From: a bacterium
Lineage (GTDB): Bacteria > Pseudomonadota > Alphaproteobacteria > Rhodobacterales > Rhodobacteraceae
Assembly: GCA_016124195.1 (NCBI GenBank)
Contig: WGOE01000006.1
Location: 62,001 to 126,000 of the forward strand
Direction of reading: 5' to 3'
Length of the DNA: 64,000 bases
Positions 42,262 through 50,506 of the stretch are shown here, one piece after another. A model generated the notes under the pieces. The model searched no databases. It was not told the DNA's origin and saw nothing but the letters and a program-made list of their open reading frames with translations. A program made the position numbers and the translations under genes. Positions within the stretch are counted from its first letter, which is position 1. Every line of letters starts with the position of its first letter.

Positions 42262-43074
42262 ATGGTCTGGAGCAAGACGCGGATTTCTGCGGAACTGGCG
42301 GCAGAATTGATCGATGTGGCCGATGCGCTGGCCGATGCGGCGCGGGCGGCCACACTGCTTCATTTCCGCGCCGACGGGCTTTCGGCGGACAACAAGGAAG
42401 CCGACCGCTTCGATCCTGTGACTGTGGCCGATCGGTCGAGCGAGCAGGCGATGCGCGCCATTCTGGCTCGTCGCCGCCCGCAGGATGGCATTCTGGGCGA
42501 AGAGTTCGGCACTTCGGCGGGCACGTCCGGCTTGACCTGGGTGCTTGATCCGATCGACGGGACGCGCAGCTATCTGTCGGGCACGCCGACATGGGGCGTC
42601 CTGATCGCGGTATCAGATGCGCAGGGGCCGATCTATGGCCTCATCGACCAACCTTATATTTCGGAACGGTTTTGCGGTGGTCTGGGCCGGGCCGAGTTGA
42701 TCGGCCCCTTGGGGCGTCGCATCTTGGTGACCCGGCCGCCGCGCCCCTTGTCCGAGGCGATCCTGTTCACCACCTTTCCCGAAGTCGGCACGCCCGAAGA
42801 AGGCGCGGCCTTCAACCGGGTCAAGGCCAAGGCGCGGCTGACACGCTATGGCACCGATTGCTACGCCTATGCCCTGATCGCCGCCGGCCAGATCGATCTG
42901 GTGATCGAGGCGGGTCTTCTGGCCTATGACGTGCAGGGCCCGATCGCCGTGATCGAGGCGGCAGGCGGCATCGTCACCGACTGGCAGGGCAATCCCTGCC
43001 CGAACGGGGGCCGGGTCCTCGCCGCCGCCAACCGCGAGATTCATGCCGAGGCCCTGGCGCTGCTGAACGCCTGA
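42262..43074 (+). CDS. hisN: Inositol-monophosphatase-family phosphatase, probable histidinol-phosphatase
   Basis: A 270-residue Mg-dependent phosphatase. Metal-site motifs: GEEFGT (near 77), DPIDGTRSYLSGTPTWG (near 95) and YDVQGPIAVIEAAGG (near 216). DGTRSY instead of DGTxNF, and the overall length, fit the HisN-type histidinol phosphatases of alphaproteobacteria better than SuhB or CysQ. I use the ATG at 42262 with GGGAG 6 nt ahead; the frame opens earlier at a TTG (42208) and an ATG (42256). It is on the same strand as the XRE gene, 57 bp after it. Confidence 0.86.
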   Translation: MVWSKTRISAELAAELIDVADALADAARAATLLHFRADGLSADNKEADRFDPVTVADRSSEQAMRAILARRRPQDGILGEEFGTSAGTSGLTWVLDPIDGTRSYLSGTPTWGVLIAVSDAQGPIYGLIDQPYISERFCGGLGRAELIGPLGRRILVTRPPRPLSEAILFTTFPEVGTPEEGAAFNRVKAKARLTRYGTDCYAYALIAAGQIDLVIEAGLLAYDVQGPIAVIEAAGGIVTDWQGNPCPNGGRVLAAANREIHAEALALLNA

Positions 43075-43195
43075 AACTGTTTTCGCAAATCGCCGCTTGA
43101 TCCATGCGGCGCGGTTGGGCACCTTCGGGCTCTGCGCGAGCCCTTTCCCCTTCTGTCGCGCGGCGGACCCGGAACCGAAGGGGCAGAGGGTCCCC

Positions 43196-44554
43196 ATGTG
43201 CGAAATCTTGCCCGAAATCTTGCCCGAAACCCTGATCCGCCAGGCCGATTGTGTGCTGACCATGGATGGCGCGCGCCGCGAATTGACCGGGGCCGATGTG
43301 CTGTTGCGCGGCGGGGTGATCGCGGCGGTGGGTCCCGGGCTGACCACCACGGGCCGCGTGGTCGAGGCGCGGGGCTGCGTCGTGACGCCAGGCCTCGTGA
43401 ACACGCATCATCACCTTTATCAGACCCTGACCCGGGCCGTGCCGGGTGGCCAGGACGCGCTGCTCTTCGGCTGGCTCAAGACGCTCTACCCGATCTGGGC
43501 CCGGTTCGGCCCGGAAGAGATGTTCGTCTCGGCCCAGATCGGTCTGGCGGAACTGGCGTTGTCGGGCTGCACGCTGACCTCGGATCACCTTTATCTTTTC
43601 CCGAACGGCGCCCGGCTGGATGATACGATTGCCGCGGCGGGCGAGGTCGGCTTGCGGTTCCATCCGACCCGGGGCGCCATGAGCATCGGCGAAAGCCTCG
43701 GCGGTCTGCCGCCCGACAGCCTCGTCGAAGGGGAAGCCGCCATCCTGAACGACATGATCCGCGTCGTCGATGCCCATCACAACCCGGCCGAGGGCGCGAT
43801 GGTGCGGGTGGGTCTGGCGCCCTGTTCGCCCTTTTCCGTCAGCCGCGAACTGATGCGCGATGCGGCCCTGCTGGCGCGCGACAAGGGGGTCATGCTGCAC
43901 ACCCATCTGGCCGAGAATGACGAGGACATCGCCTATTCGCTGGCCCGGTTCGGCTGCAGGCCCGGCCAATATGCCGAGGATCTGGGCTGGACCGGCGATG
44001 ACGTCTGGCACGCCCATTGCGTCAAGCTCGACGCCGCCGAGATCGACCTTTTCGCGCGCAGCCGCACCGGGGTGGCGCATTGCCCCTGTTCGAACTGCCG
44101 GCTCGGGTCGGGCATAGCGCCGGTTCGGGCCATGCGGGATGCCGGGGTCAAGGTCGGGCTGGGTGTCGATGGCTCGGCCAGCAATGACGCGGGCAATCTG
44201 GTTGCCGAGGCGCGTCAGGCCCTGTTGTTGCAGCGCGTCGCGCGCGGGGCCGATGCGATGAGCGCGCGTGAGGCGTTGGAGATCGCGACCCTCGGCGGCG
44301 CCCGGGTTCTGGGCCGCAGCGATTGTGGCGCGCTTGAGGTTGGCAAACGCGCCGACGTGGCGATCTGGGATGTCTCTGGCGTGGAAAGCGCGGGGTCCTG
44401 GGACCCGGCGGCGCTGCTTTTGGCCGGCCCGACCCGGGTGCGCGACCTCTTTGTCGAGGGGCGGCAGATCGTGGGCGACGGGCAGATGCTGACAGTGGAT
44501 CTGCCGGGCGTGGTGGCGCGGCAAAACCATCTGGCCCGCCGGCTGCGGCCATGA
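43196..44554 (+). CDS. 8-Oxoguanine deaminase / amidohydrolase
   Basis: A 452-residue metal-dependent amidohydrolase. Metal ligands lie in NTHHHLYQTLTRAVP (near 66), HTHLAEND (near 234), HAHCVKLD (near 279) and GVDGSASND (near 322). TLTRAVPGGQDALLFGWLKT and the FARSRTGVAHCPCSNCRLGSG region are typical of 8-oxoguanine deaminases, which turn oxidised guanine into urate; related enzymes deaminate other purines or cytosine. The N terminus has an in-frame 12-bp duplication (EILPEILPE, 43201-43224). The frame opens 33 codons earlier; I use the ATG at 43196. No xanthine or urate genes are adjacent. Confidence 0.82.
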   Translation: MCEILPEILPETLIRQADCVLTMDGARRELTGADVLLRGGVIAAVGPGLTTTGRVVEARGCVVTPGLVNTHHHLYQTLTRAVPGGQDALLFGWLKTLYPIWARFGPEEMFVSAQIGLAELALSGCTLTSDHLYLFPNGARLDDTIAAAGEVGLRFHPTRGAMSIGESLGGLPPDSLVEGEAAILNDMIRVVDAHHNPAEGAMVRVGLAPCSPFSVSRELMRDAALLARDKGVMLHTHLAENDEDIAYSLARFGCRPGQYAEDLGWTGDDVWHAHCVKLDAAEIDLFARSRTGVAHCPCSNCRLGSGIAPVRAMRDAGVKVGLGVDGSASNDAGNLVAEARQALLLQRVARGADAMSAREALEIATLGGARVLGRSDCGALEVGKRADVAIWDVSGVESAGSWDPAALLLAGPTRVRDLFVEGRQIVGDGQMLTVDLPGVVARQNHLARRLRP

Positions 44555-44566
44555 TACTGCGCCGAC

Positions 44567-44890
44567 ATGAGCCATAATTTCGAAGCCCAACGCCGCGAAA
44601 CCTACAACACCTTTCGGGACATGCCCAAAGGCATGAAAAAGCTGCCCGAACGGGCCGAGGTCGATTTCCTCTTCTATCCCGAAGAGCATGACGCCAATTA
44701 TCCGGCCCTGATGAAGGCGCTGAGCGCCAAGGGCTTTCGCTGCGGTAGGGATGACGATCTGGTCGTGGCGACGGTCGGCCCGATCCCGATCACGCCCGAG
44801 GCGATCTGGACGCATGAACGAGTTGCGACCGAAGTGGCGCTGAGCTTCGATTTCTACCCGGATGGCTGGGACCTGGGCCTGGAGGAGTGA
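44567..44890 (+). CDS. rraB: RraB-family protein (ribonuclease E inhibitor type)
   Basis: A 107-residue acidic protein of the RraB fold. It includes AEVDFLFYPEEHDANYPALM, KGFRCGRDDDLVVATVGPI and the C-terminal FDFYPDGWDLGLEE. In enterobacteria RraB binds and restrains RNase E, altering mRNA turnover; in alphaproteobacteria the function is untested (inference). It starts at the ATG at 44567, 12 bp after the 8-oxoguanine deaminase. An RraA-like gene begins 99 bp downstream on the same strand. Confidence 0.82.
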   Translation: MSHNFEAQRRETYNTFRDMPKGMKKLPERAEVDFLFYPEEHDANYPALMKALSAKGFRCGRDDDLVVATVGPIPITPEAIWTHERVATEVALSFDFYPDGWDLGLEE

Positions 44891-44989
44891 TGCTCTGACG
44901 GCGCCTTCGGGCCCGCATCACGTCTGGCGAACGGCGTCGGCCCATGCGATGACTGGCCAACCGTCATCTTCCCTGCGAGCTTTCCCGGC

Positions 44990-45745
44990 ATGACTGACCA
45001 TTCCGCTGATACCTCCGCCCTCGCCGCACGTCTGGCGCGGGTGCCCACCACCATCGCCTGCGATATCCTCAAGGACCATGGGCTGGCCGAACGGGCGGCG
45101 CGGGGGCTGCGGCCAATGACTCCCCTGACCAGTTTTGCCGGTCCGGCCCGGATGATCGAATTCCTGCCCGGCAGGCCGGAACTGCGCAAGCCCGGCCCGC
45201 CCGCCAACTTCGCGCTCGTCGATGCAGTGCAGCCTGCTGAGGTTCTGGTCCTGTGCGCCCATGGCGGGATGGAGGGCGCGGTCCTGGGCGACATGCTGGC
45301 CACAAGGGCGCGGATGCGGGGCGGGCAGGGTGCTGTCGTGGACGGCGCGGTGCGCGATCTGGACGGCATTGCCGCGGCGGGCCTGCCGGTCCATGCCAAG
45401 GCGGTCGCCCCGATGGCGGCTCATGCGACGCTGGTGCCCTGCGCATGCGACCGGCCGGTGCGCTTTGCCGGTGTGACGGTAATGCCGGGCGATTGGGTGC
45501 TGGCCGACCGCGATGGCATCCTGTTTCTGCCCCGCGATCTGGTGGGCCTTGTGCTGGCGCGCCACGAGGCCGCTCTGGCCCGCGACACCTTCTCGCGCCA
45601 TCTATTGGAAATGGGCTTTGCCCTGACCGAGGTTTTCCCCCTTCCGCAGGTTCTCGACCCCTGGCGCGAGGCGCTGCAGGCCGGGGCGGAGATGCCCTCG
45701 GCCGAGACGATCCGCGCTGCCCTGGCCAAGGGCGCGCATCCCTGA
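44990..45745 (+). CDS. RraA-like / HMG-aldolase-family protein
   Basis: A 251-residue protein of the RraA/4-hydroxy-4-methyl-2-oxoglutarate aldolase family. GGMEGAVLGDMLATRARMRG, then GQGAVVDGAVRDLDGI, carry the G-D-x20-R-D motif that holds the catalytic Arg and metal-binding Asp in the aldolases. AKAVAPMAAHATL and VTVMPGDWVLADRDGILFLP are also conserved. It is longer than RraA proper (about 160 residues), so a metabolic aldolase or decarboxylase role is more likely than RNase E control, despite the adjacent RraB. The amidase gene follows 21 bp later. Confidence 0.83.
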   Translation: MTDHSADTSALAARLARVPTTIACDILKDHGLAERAARGLRPMTPLTSFAGPARMIEFLPGRPELRKPGPPANFALVDAVQPAEVLVLCAHGGMEGAVLGDMLATRARMRGGQGAVVDGAVRDLDGIAAAGLPVHAKAVAPMAAHATLVPCACDRPVRFAGVTVMPGDWVLADRDGILFLPRDLVGLVLARHEAALARDTFSRHLLEMGFALTEVFPLPQVLDPWREALQAGAEMPSAETIRAALAKGAHP

Positions 45746-45766
45746 AGCCTGACAGCGGAGACTGCC

Positions 45767-47422
45767 GTGACCGAACCCCAGATCACCACCGAAACCATCG
45801 CCGCGGCCGAGCGCCTGATGGGACTCGGCTATACCGACAGCGAACGCCAGCAGATGCTGGACAATCTGGAAGGCCAGATCCTGCTGGCCCGGTCGCGCCG
45901 CGCCGTCGCTCTGGCCAATGACGTGCCGATGGCGCTGCGCTTTGATCCGCGTCTGCCCGGCTTTGTCATGCCGCATGGGGCGAGCGCCCTGCGGCTGTCG
46001 CCGGTCACAGCACCGCTGCCGGCAAGGGATGAGGACATTGCCTTTGCCAGCGTGACGCATCTGTCGGCCTGGATCGCCAGCGGCGCCCTGACCAGCCAGC
46101 GGCTGATCCGGATCTATCTGGACCGCATCGCGGCGCTTGGGCCCCGGCTGGAATGTTTCGCCACGGTGACGCCCGATCTGGCCCTGGCCGAGGCCGCGGC
46201 GGCCGATGCCCTGCTGGCGGCGGGTGTGAACCTGGGGCCGCTGCATGGCATTCCCTACGGGCTCAAGGACCTGTTCGACACCAGGGGCATCGTGACGGGC
46301 TGGGGGGCCGAACCCTACCGCGACCGCGTGCCCGATCAGGATGCCACGATCGTGCGGCGGCTGCGCGCGGCGGGGGCGGTATTGCTGGGCAAGACCACGG
46401 TCGGCGCGCTGGCCTATGGCGACATCTGGTATGGCGGGGTCACGCGCAATCCTTGGAACCTCAACGAAGGCTCCAGCGGGTCGAGCGCGGGGTCGGCCTC
46501 GGCCACGGCGGCGGGGCTTTGCGCCTTTGCCATCGGGACCGAGACTCTGGGCTCGATCACCTCGCCCAGCCAGCGCTGTGGGACGACCGGGTTGCGCCCC
46601 ACCTTTGGCCGGGTGTCGCGCGCCGGGGCGATGGCGCTCTGCAACAGCCTCGACAAGGTCGGGCCGATCTGCCGGTCGGTCGAGGATACCGCGGTGGTTC
46701 TGGCCGCGCTGAACGGGGGCGATCCGGCGGACCGCAGTTCCATCGACGCGCCCTTTGTCTTCGACGCGGCGCGGCCGATTGCGGGCCTGAGGCTCGGCTA
46801 TCTGCGCGCGGCCTTTGGCGAGGGCGCCACGGCGGTGGATCACGCGGCCCTGGCCGCCGCGCGCGCCCTTGGGATCGAGGTGGTCGAGGTCGCCTTGCCC
46901 GACCTGCCCTATGACGCGCTTCTCAACATCCTGCATGCCGAGGCGGCAGCGAATTTCGAGGATCTGACCCTGTCCGGCCTTGACGACACGCTGACCTGGC
47001 AGGACGCCAACGCCTGGCCCAATGCGATGCGCAAGGCGCGCTTTCTGTCGGCGGTGGATCATGTTCAACTGGACCGGCTGCGCTATCTGGTGATGCAGGC
47101 GCTGGACGGGCTTTTCGCCGGGGTCGATGCGCTGATCGGGCCTTTCTCGACCGGGCCGATGCTGATCGCGTCGAATTTCACCGGCCACCCCTGCCTGCAC
47201 CTGCGCGCCGGGTATCAGGATCTGGGCAGCCGGGGCAGGGGATCGCTGGGCGCCGGCAAGCTGAGGGAGGGCGGCACCGACAAAGACGGGCCGACCTTCC
47301 GGGTGCCGCAGGGCATTTCGCTCTGGGGGCGGCTTTTTGACGAGGGCAAGATCCTGAACCTTGGCCAGGCACTGGAGCGCGCCTTTGCCGTGGCGGACCA
47401 GCGGCCCAGCTTCGCGCAGTAG
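45767..47422 (+). CDS. Amidase-signature family hydrolase
   Basis: A 551-residue amidase. The catalytic Lys is in GIPYGLKDLFDTRG, cis-Ser in NEGSSGSSAGSASATAAG and the nucleophile Ser in GTETLGSITSPS. It is longer than GatA, with about 100 extra N-terminal residues (AERLMGLGYTDSERQQML…) found in a branch of amidases of unknown substrate. Start GTG at 45767, with GGAG 6 nt ahead. It lies 21 bp after the RraA-like gene, probably in one transcript, so the two may act in one catabolic route for an amide. Confidence 0.86.
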   Translation: MTEPQITTETIAAAERLMGLGYTDSERQQMLDNLEGQILLARSRRAVALANDVPMALRFDPRLPGFVMPHGASALRLSPVTAPLPARDEDIAFASVTHLSAWIASGALTSQRLIRIYLDRIAALGPRLECFATVTPDLALAEAAAADALLAAGVNLGPLHGIPYGLKDLFDTRGIVTGWGAEPYRDRVPDQDATIVRRLRAAGAVLLGKTTVGALAYGDIWYGGVTRNPWNLNEGSSGSSAGSASATAAGLCAFAIGTETLGSITSPSQRCGTTGLRPTFGRVSRAGAMALCNSLDKVGPICRSVEDTAVVLAALNGGDPADRSSIDAPFVFDAARPIAGLRLGYLRAAFGEGATAVDHAALAAARALGIEVVEVALPDLPYDALLNILHAEAAANFEDLTLSGLDDTLTWQDANAWPNAMRKARFLSAVDHVQLDRLRYLVMQALDGLFAGVDALIGPFSTGPMLIASNFTGHPCLHLRAGYQDLGSRGRGSLGAGKLREGGTDKDGPTFRVPQGISLWGRLFDEGKILNLGQALERAFAVADQRPSFAQ

Positions 47423-47423
47423 G

Positions 47424-47447
47424 GCCGGGGCGTCGCCGCGCCCCGGC
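47424..47447. terminator. GC hairpin between convergent genes
   Basis: GCCGGGGCG (47424-47432) and CGCCCCGGC (47439-47447) form a 9-bp stem with a 6-nt loop, between the amidase stop and the dehydrogenase stop. There is no T-tract, so it may be a weak or factor-assisted bidirectional terminator. Confidence 0.5.
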
Positions 47448-47452
47448 AGGGC

Positions 47453-48343
47453 TCACGCCAGGCCATTGGCCTTGGCAATGAAATCCGAAAGGTGGGGCAC
47501 GTAATCCTCGGGCCCGTTGCCGCCGGTCGCCATGGCCAGCGCGAAGGAGTTTTTCACCGCGCTTGCCAGGGGTGTGGCCACCGTCGCGGCATTGGCCATC
47601 GATTCCACATAGCGCATGTCCTTGTAGGCATTGCCCAGCGTGAACTTGTGCGCCTCGCGGTTGCCTTCCAGCGCATAGCCCATGAAGGTCTGGTAAAAGC
47701 CGCAATCCATCCGGCCGCCGCGGATCACCTTGTCGAACTCGGACACCGGGATGCCGACCTTGCGCGACAGGGCCAGCGCCTCGGAATAAAGTGCGGCATA
47801 GCCCAGCGACAGGAAGTTGTTGAGCAGCTTCATCTTGTGCCCGTCGCCCACCGTTCCGATGTGCACGATCTTGCCCGACCAGGTGGCCACCAGCGGCTGA
47901 ACCCGCGCGAACACCGCGTCGGTGGCGCCGACCATGCAATCGAGCGTTCCGGCCCAGGCCTCTTTCGGGGTGCGGCTCAGCGGTGCGTCCACGAAATCGA
48001 CACCGATCTCTGCCAGTTCGGCGGCCAGGGCCAGGCTGACCGTCGGGTCCGAGGTCGAACAGTCAATGATCACCGATCCGCGCGCCAGCCCGGGCTTGAG
48101 CGCTGCAACCGTGGCCGCCACCTCGGGCGAGGCGGTCAGGCACATCACGATGATGGAACATTGGCGCGCCATGGCGTCCAGCGAGGTGACCTCGACGGCG
48201 CCGCGGGCGACCAGATCCTCGATGGCGGTGCGCTTGCGGTGGGCGATCACCGTCAGGGGATAGCCCTTTTCGACGATGTTCTTGGCCATGCCGTGACCCA
48301 TCAGGCCAAGGCCGACAAAGCCGATTTTCTCATTGGTGGTCAT
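47453..48343 (-). CDS. Beta-hydroxyacid dehydrogenase (3-hydroxyisobutyrate/tartronate-semialdehyde type)
   Basis: A 296-residue NAD(P)-dependent dehydrogenase. The Rossmann motif is GFVGLGLMGHGMAKN, the substrate loop DAPLSRTPKEAWAG (usually DAPVSGG), and the catalytic Lys lies in GDGHKMKLLNNFLSL. It is the third gene of a minus-strand operon OtnK-OtnC-dehydrogenase; its start overlaps the OtnC stop by 14 nt. In such operons the dehydrogenase oxidises C2 of a four-carbon aldonate or reduces a related aldehyde. A second paralogue (LtnD) starts the divergent operon, so the two may handle different epimers. Confidence 0.87.
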   Translation of the reverse strand: MTTNEKIGFVGLGLMGHGMAKNIVEKGYPLTVIAHRKRTAIEDLVARGAVEVTSLDAMARQCSIIVMCLTASPEVAATVAALKPGLARGSVIIDCSTSDPTVSLALAAELAEIGVDFVDAPLSRTPKEAWAGTLDCMVGATDAVFARVQPLVATWSGKIVHIGTVGDGHKMKLLNNFLSLGYAALYSEALALSRKVGIPVSEFDKVIRGGRMDCGFYQTFMGYALEGNREAHKFTLGNAYKDMRYVESMANAATVATPLASAVKNSFALAMATGGNGPEDYVPHLSDFIAKANGLA

Positions 48344-48998
48344 GGGGTCTCTCCGGGACGGTCAGGTTGAAGCGTTTGCGCAGATCGGCGATCTGTTCGG
48401 GGGTCAAGAGGCGCAAGGCCTGGTTTTGCAGCATCAGGAAAAGCTTGGCGGTCTCTTCCAGTTCCTCGGTGGCGTATTGCGCATTGGCCAGCGAGGTTCC
48501 GGCCACGACCGGCCCGTGATTGGCCAGCAGAACGGCGTGGTGGCGGCTGGCCAGTGCGCGCACCGCATGGGCAAGCTCGGGGTCGCCCGGCGCGAAATAA
48601 GGCACCAGCGGAAGGCGGCCGACGCGCATCACGTAATAGGCGGTCAGGGCGGGAAGCACATCCGCCGGATCGACATCGCGCAGGATGCTGACGGCGGTCG
48701 CATGGCTGGAATGCAAATGCACGACCGCCCCGGCATCGGGCCGCTCGCCATACATGGAGAAATGCAGGAAGGCCTCTTTCGTAGGCGGATCGCCCGAGAC
48801 CAGACGGCCCTCGGCGTCGAAAAGCGCCAGCCGCGCCGGATCCAGCGCCCCCATCGAGACATTGGTGGGCGTCATCAGCCAGCCGCCCTCGGGCAGCCGG
48901 ACCGAGATATTGCCGCTTGATCCCGCCGTCAGCCCCCGGTCGAACAACGAGGCCCCGACGCGGCAGATCTCGTCCCGGGCGCGGGTCAGGTCAGACAT
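48330..48998 (-). CDS. otnC: 3-Oxo-tetronate 4-phosphate decarboxylase (class II aldolase family)
   Basis: A 222-residue zinc enzyme of the class II aldolase/AraD fold. GSSGNISVRLPEGGWLMTP, MGALDP, the zinc region VVHLHSSHATAVS, and LLANHGPVVAGTSL (third His) are visible. OtnC decarboxylates 3-oxo-tetronate 4-phosphate to dihydroxyacetone phosphate, the last step of threonate/erythronate breakdown (established family function). The start overlaps the OtnK stop by 8 nt and the stop overlaps the next gene, so the three minus-strand genes form one tight operon. Confidence 0.9.
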   Translation of the reverse strand: MSDLTRARDEICRVGASLFDRGLTAGSSGNISVRLPEGGWLMTPTNVSMGALDPARLALFDAEGRLVSGDPPTKEAFLHFSMYGERPDAGAVVHLHSSHATAVSILRDVDPADVLPALTAYYVMRVGRLPLVPYFAPGDPELAHAVRALASRHHAVLLANHGPVVAGTSLANAQYATEELEETAKLFLMLQNQALRLLTPEQIADLRKRFNLTVPERPHDHQ

Positions 48999-50268
48999 GG
49001 GCGGGCTCCAGCAGCGACCAGGCTTTCAGGAAGAAATCCTCGGCGCCGAAGTTGCCGGATTTGAGCGCGAGCGCCAGATCCGGCGTGCCGATGCTGCGTG
49101 TCCAGGGCACGCCGGGGGCGATCTCTGGCCCGATCTCCAGCATGGAGACGCCAAGGGCTGCCACCACGGCCCCCGAGGTTTCACCCCCGGCCACCAGAAA
49201 GCGGGCGAAGCCTGACGTGGCAAGGATTTGTGCGACCTGCGCGAGGGTCGCCTCGACCAGCGCGCCAGAGGCGTGTTGTCCCATCCGGGCCTGAATGGCC
49301 TGCAGGACAGCAGGCTCGGCGCTGGAATAGAGCACCGGGATGGCGGTGGCGGGCTGCGACATGGCCCAATCGGCCAGCGTCTGCGGGGTCTGCCGCCCTT
49401 CGGCCAGCGCGTCCACGTCCAAGACCAGCGTCGGCAGGCCGGCCGCGCGCGCCGCGGCGATCTGGCCGCGCGTGGCCACCGAACAGGACCCGGCCAGGAC
49501 GACCGAACGGCCCTCGGGCGCGGCCATCGACTTGGACGGCGCGCGCGCCGCGACCTGGCCCGACCGCACGAAATTGGCTGCAAGCCCAAGCCCGATCCCC
49601 GAGCCGCCCGTCACCAGCGCCATGTCCGAACAGGCGGCTCCGATGGTGCGCAGATCCTCGTCCTCAAGGGTGTCGACGATCAGGATGCGGGTTCCGGCGG
49701 CGCGCTGCGCGGCAAAGGCCGCGCGCACCGCCGCCTCGCCCTGCCAGATCGTGCTGATCGGCACCATGCCGACCGGCAGTTTCGTCTGCCGGCCCAGAAC
49801 GCGCACCAGGTTGGCATCGTGCATCGGGTTGAGCGGATGGTCCTTCAGCGGGCTGTCCGACAGAAGCTGATCATTGACGAAAAGATGGCCCTTGTAGGTG
49901 GTGCGCCCCGTCGCCGGAAACGAGGGGCAGGCAATGGTCAGATCGCAGCCCGTCTCGGTCATCAAGGCCTCTGCCACCGGGCCGATGTTGCCCGCATCGG
50001 TGGAATCAAAGGTCGAGCAGTATTTGAAAAGGATCTGCCCCGCCCCGGCATCGCGCAGGGCTCGCGCCGCAGTCCGCGATATGGCAACCGCCTCGTCCGC
50101 CGGAATCGAGCGCGATTTCAAGGCGATCACAACGGCATCCGCCTCGGGCAGGACCTGTCCGGCATTGGGCAGGCCGATCACCTGGACCGTGCGCAGCCCC
50201 TCTCGGGACAGCATGAGGCACAGGTCGGTTGCCCCGGTGATGTCATCGGCGACGGCGCCAATCAGCAT
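48991..50268 (-). CDS. otnK: Four-carbon acid-sugar kinase (3-oxo-tetronate kinase, DUF1537)
   Basis: A 425-residue kinase. The N-terminal domain starts MLIGAVADDITGATDLCLML, with ALKSRSIPADEA and FKYCSTFDSTDAGNIGPVA. The C-terminal nucleotide-binding domain carries VLAGSCSVATRGQIA and FLVAGGETSGAVVAALG. OtnK phosphorylates C4 3-oxo aldonates. I use the ATG at 50268 (AAAGGGA upstream) rather than the frame start six codons earlier. It is the first gene of the minus-strand arm, divergent from ltnD; the LacI-type operator lies in the shared 238-bp region. Confidence 0.92.
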   Translation of the reverse strand: MLIGAVADDITGATDLCLMLSREGLRTVQVIGLPNAGQVLPEADAVVIALKSRSIPADEAVAISRTAARALRDAGAGQILFKYCSTFDSTDAGNIGPVAEALMTETGCDLTIACPSFPATGRTTYKGHLFVNDQLLSDSPLKDHPLNPMHDANLVRVLGRQTKLPVGMVPISTIWQGEAAVRAAFAAQRAAGTRILIVDTLEDEDLRTIGAACSDMALVTGGSGIGLGLAANFVRSGQVAARAPSKSMAAPEGRSVVLAGSCSVATRGQIAAARAAGLPTLVLDVDALAEGRQTPQTLADWAMSQPATAIPVLYSSAEPAVLQAIQARMGQHASGALVEATLAQVAQILATSGFARFLVAGGETSGAVVAALGVSMLEIGPEIAPGVPWTRSIGTPDLALALKSGNFGAEDFFLKAWSLLEPAHV

Positions 50269-50380
50269 GGCAATCCCTTTCTGCAAGGGCGCAGCGGCCC
50301 TTTTGGCTTTGGCGCCGGGGCTTCAGGCTGAAACTCCGGTGTCCGATTTGAGCGCGGCAGCCGCTGACGCCACTAAAGCC

Positions 50381-50410
50381 TTGCTTTTCGTTTCTGTCAT
50401 GCGCTAACGA
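50381..50410 (+). promoter_or_regulatory. Candidate promoter of ltnD-otnI
   Basis: TTGCTT (50381-50386), 18-nt spacer, TAACGA (50405-50410). The operator at 50415-50430 begins 5 bp after the -10 box, where a bound LacI-type repressor would block initiation. Confidence 0.4.
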
Positions 50411-50414
50411 TGCA

Positions 50415-50430
50415 ATGGCAACGCTATCAT
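50415..50430. promoter_or_regulatory. LacI/GalR-type operator in the otnK/ltnD divergon
   Basis: ATGGCAACGCTATCAT fits the central-CG partial palindrome of LacI-family operators (ATGnnAnCGnTnnCAT). It matches the site at 54234-54249 in 15 of 16 positions when that site is read on the minus strand (ATGGCAACGCTGTCAT). The likely regulator is the LacI protein encoded at 59049. Confidence 0.62.
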
Positions 50431-50506
50431 TCGTCTTTCGTCAAGGCAAGTGCGCGCCTGCAACCCGTCAGCCCAGTCTCCAGATCAAGAATATCGAGGT
50501 CCTGAA

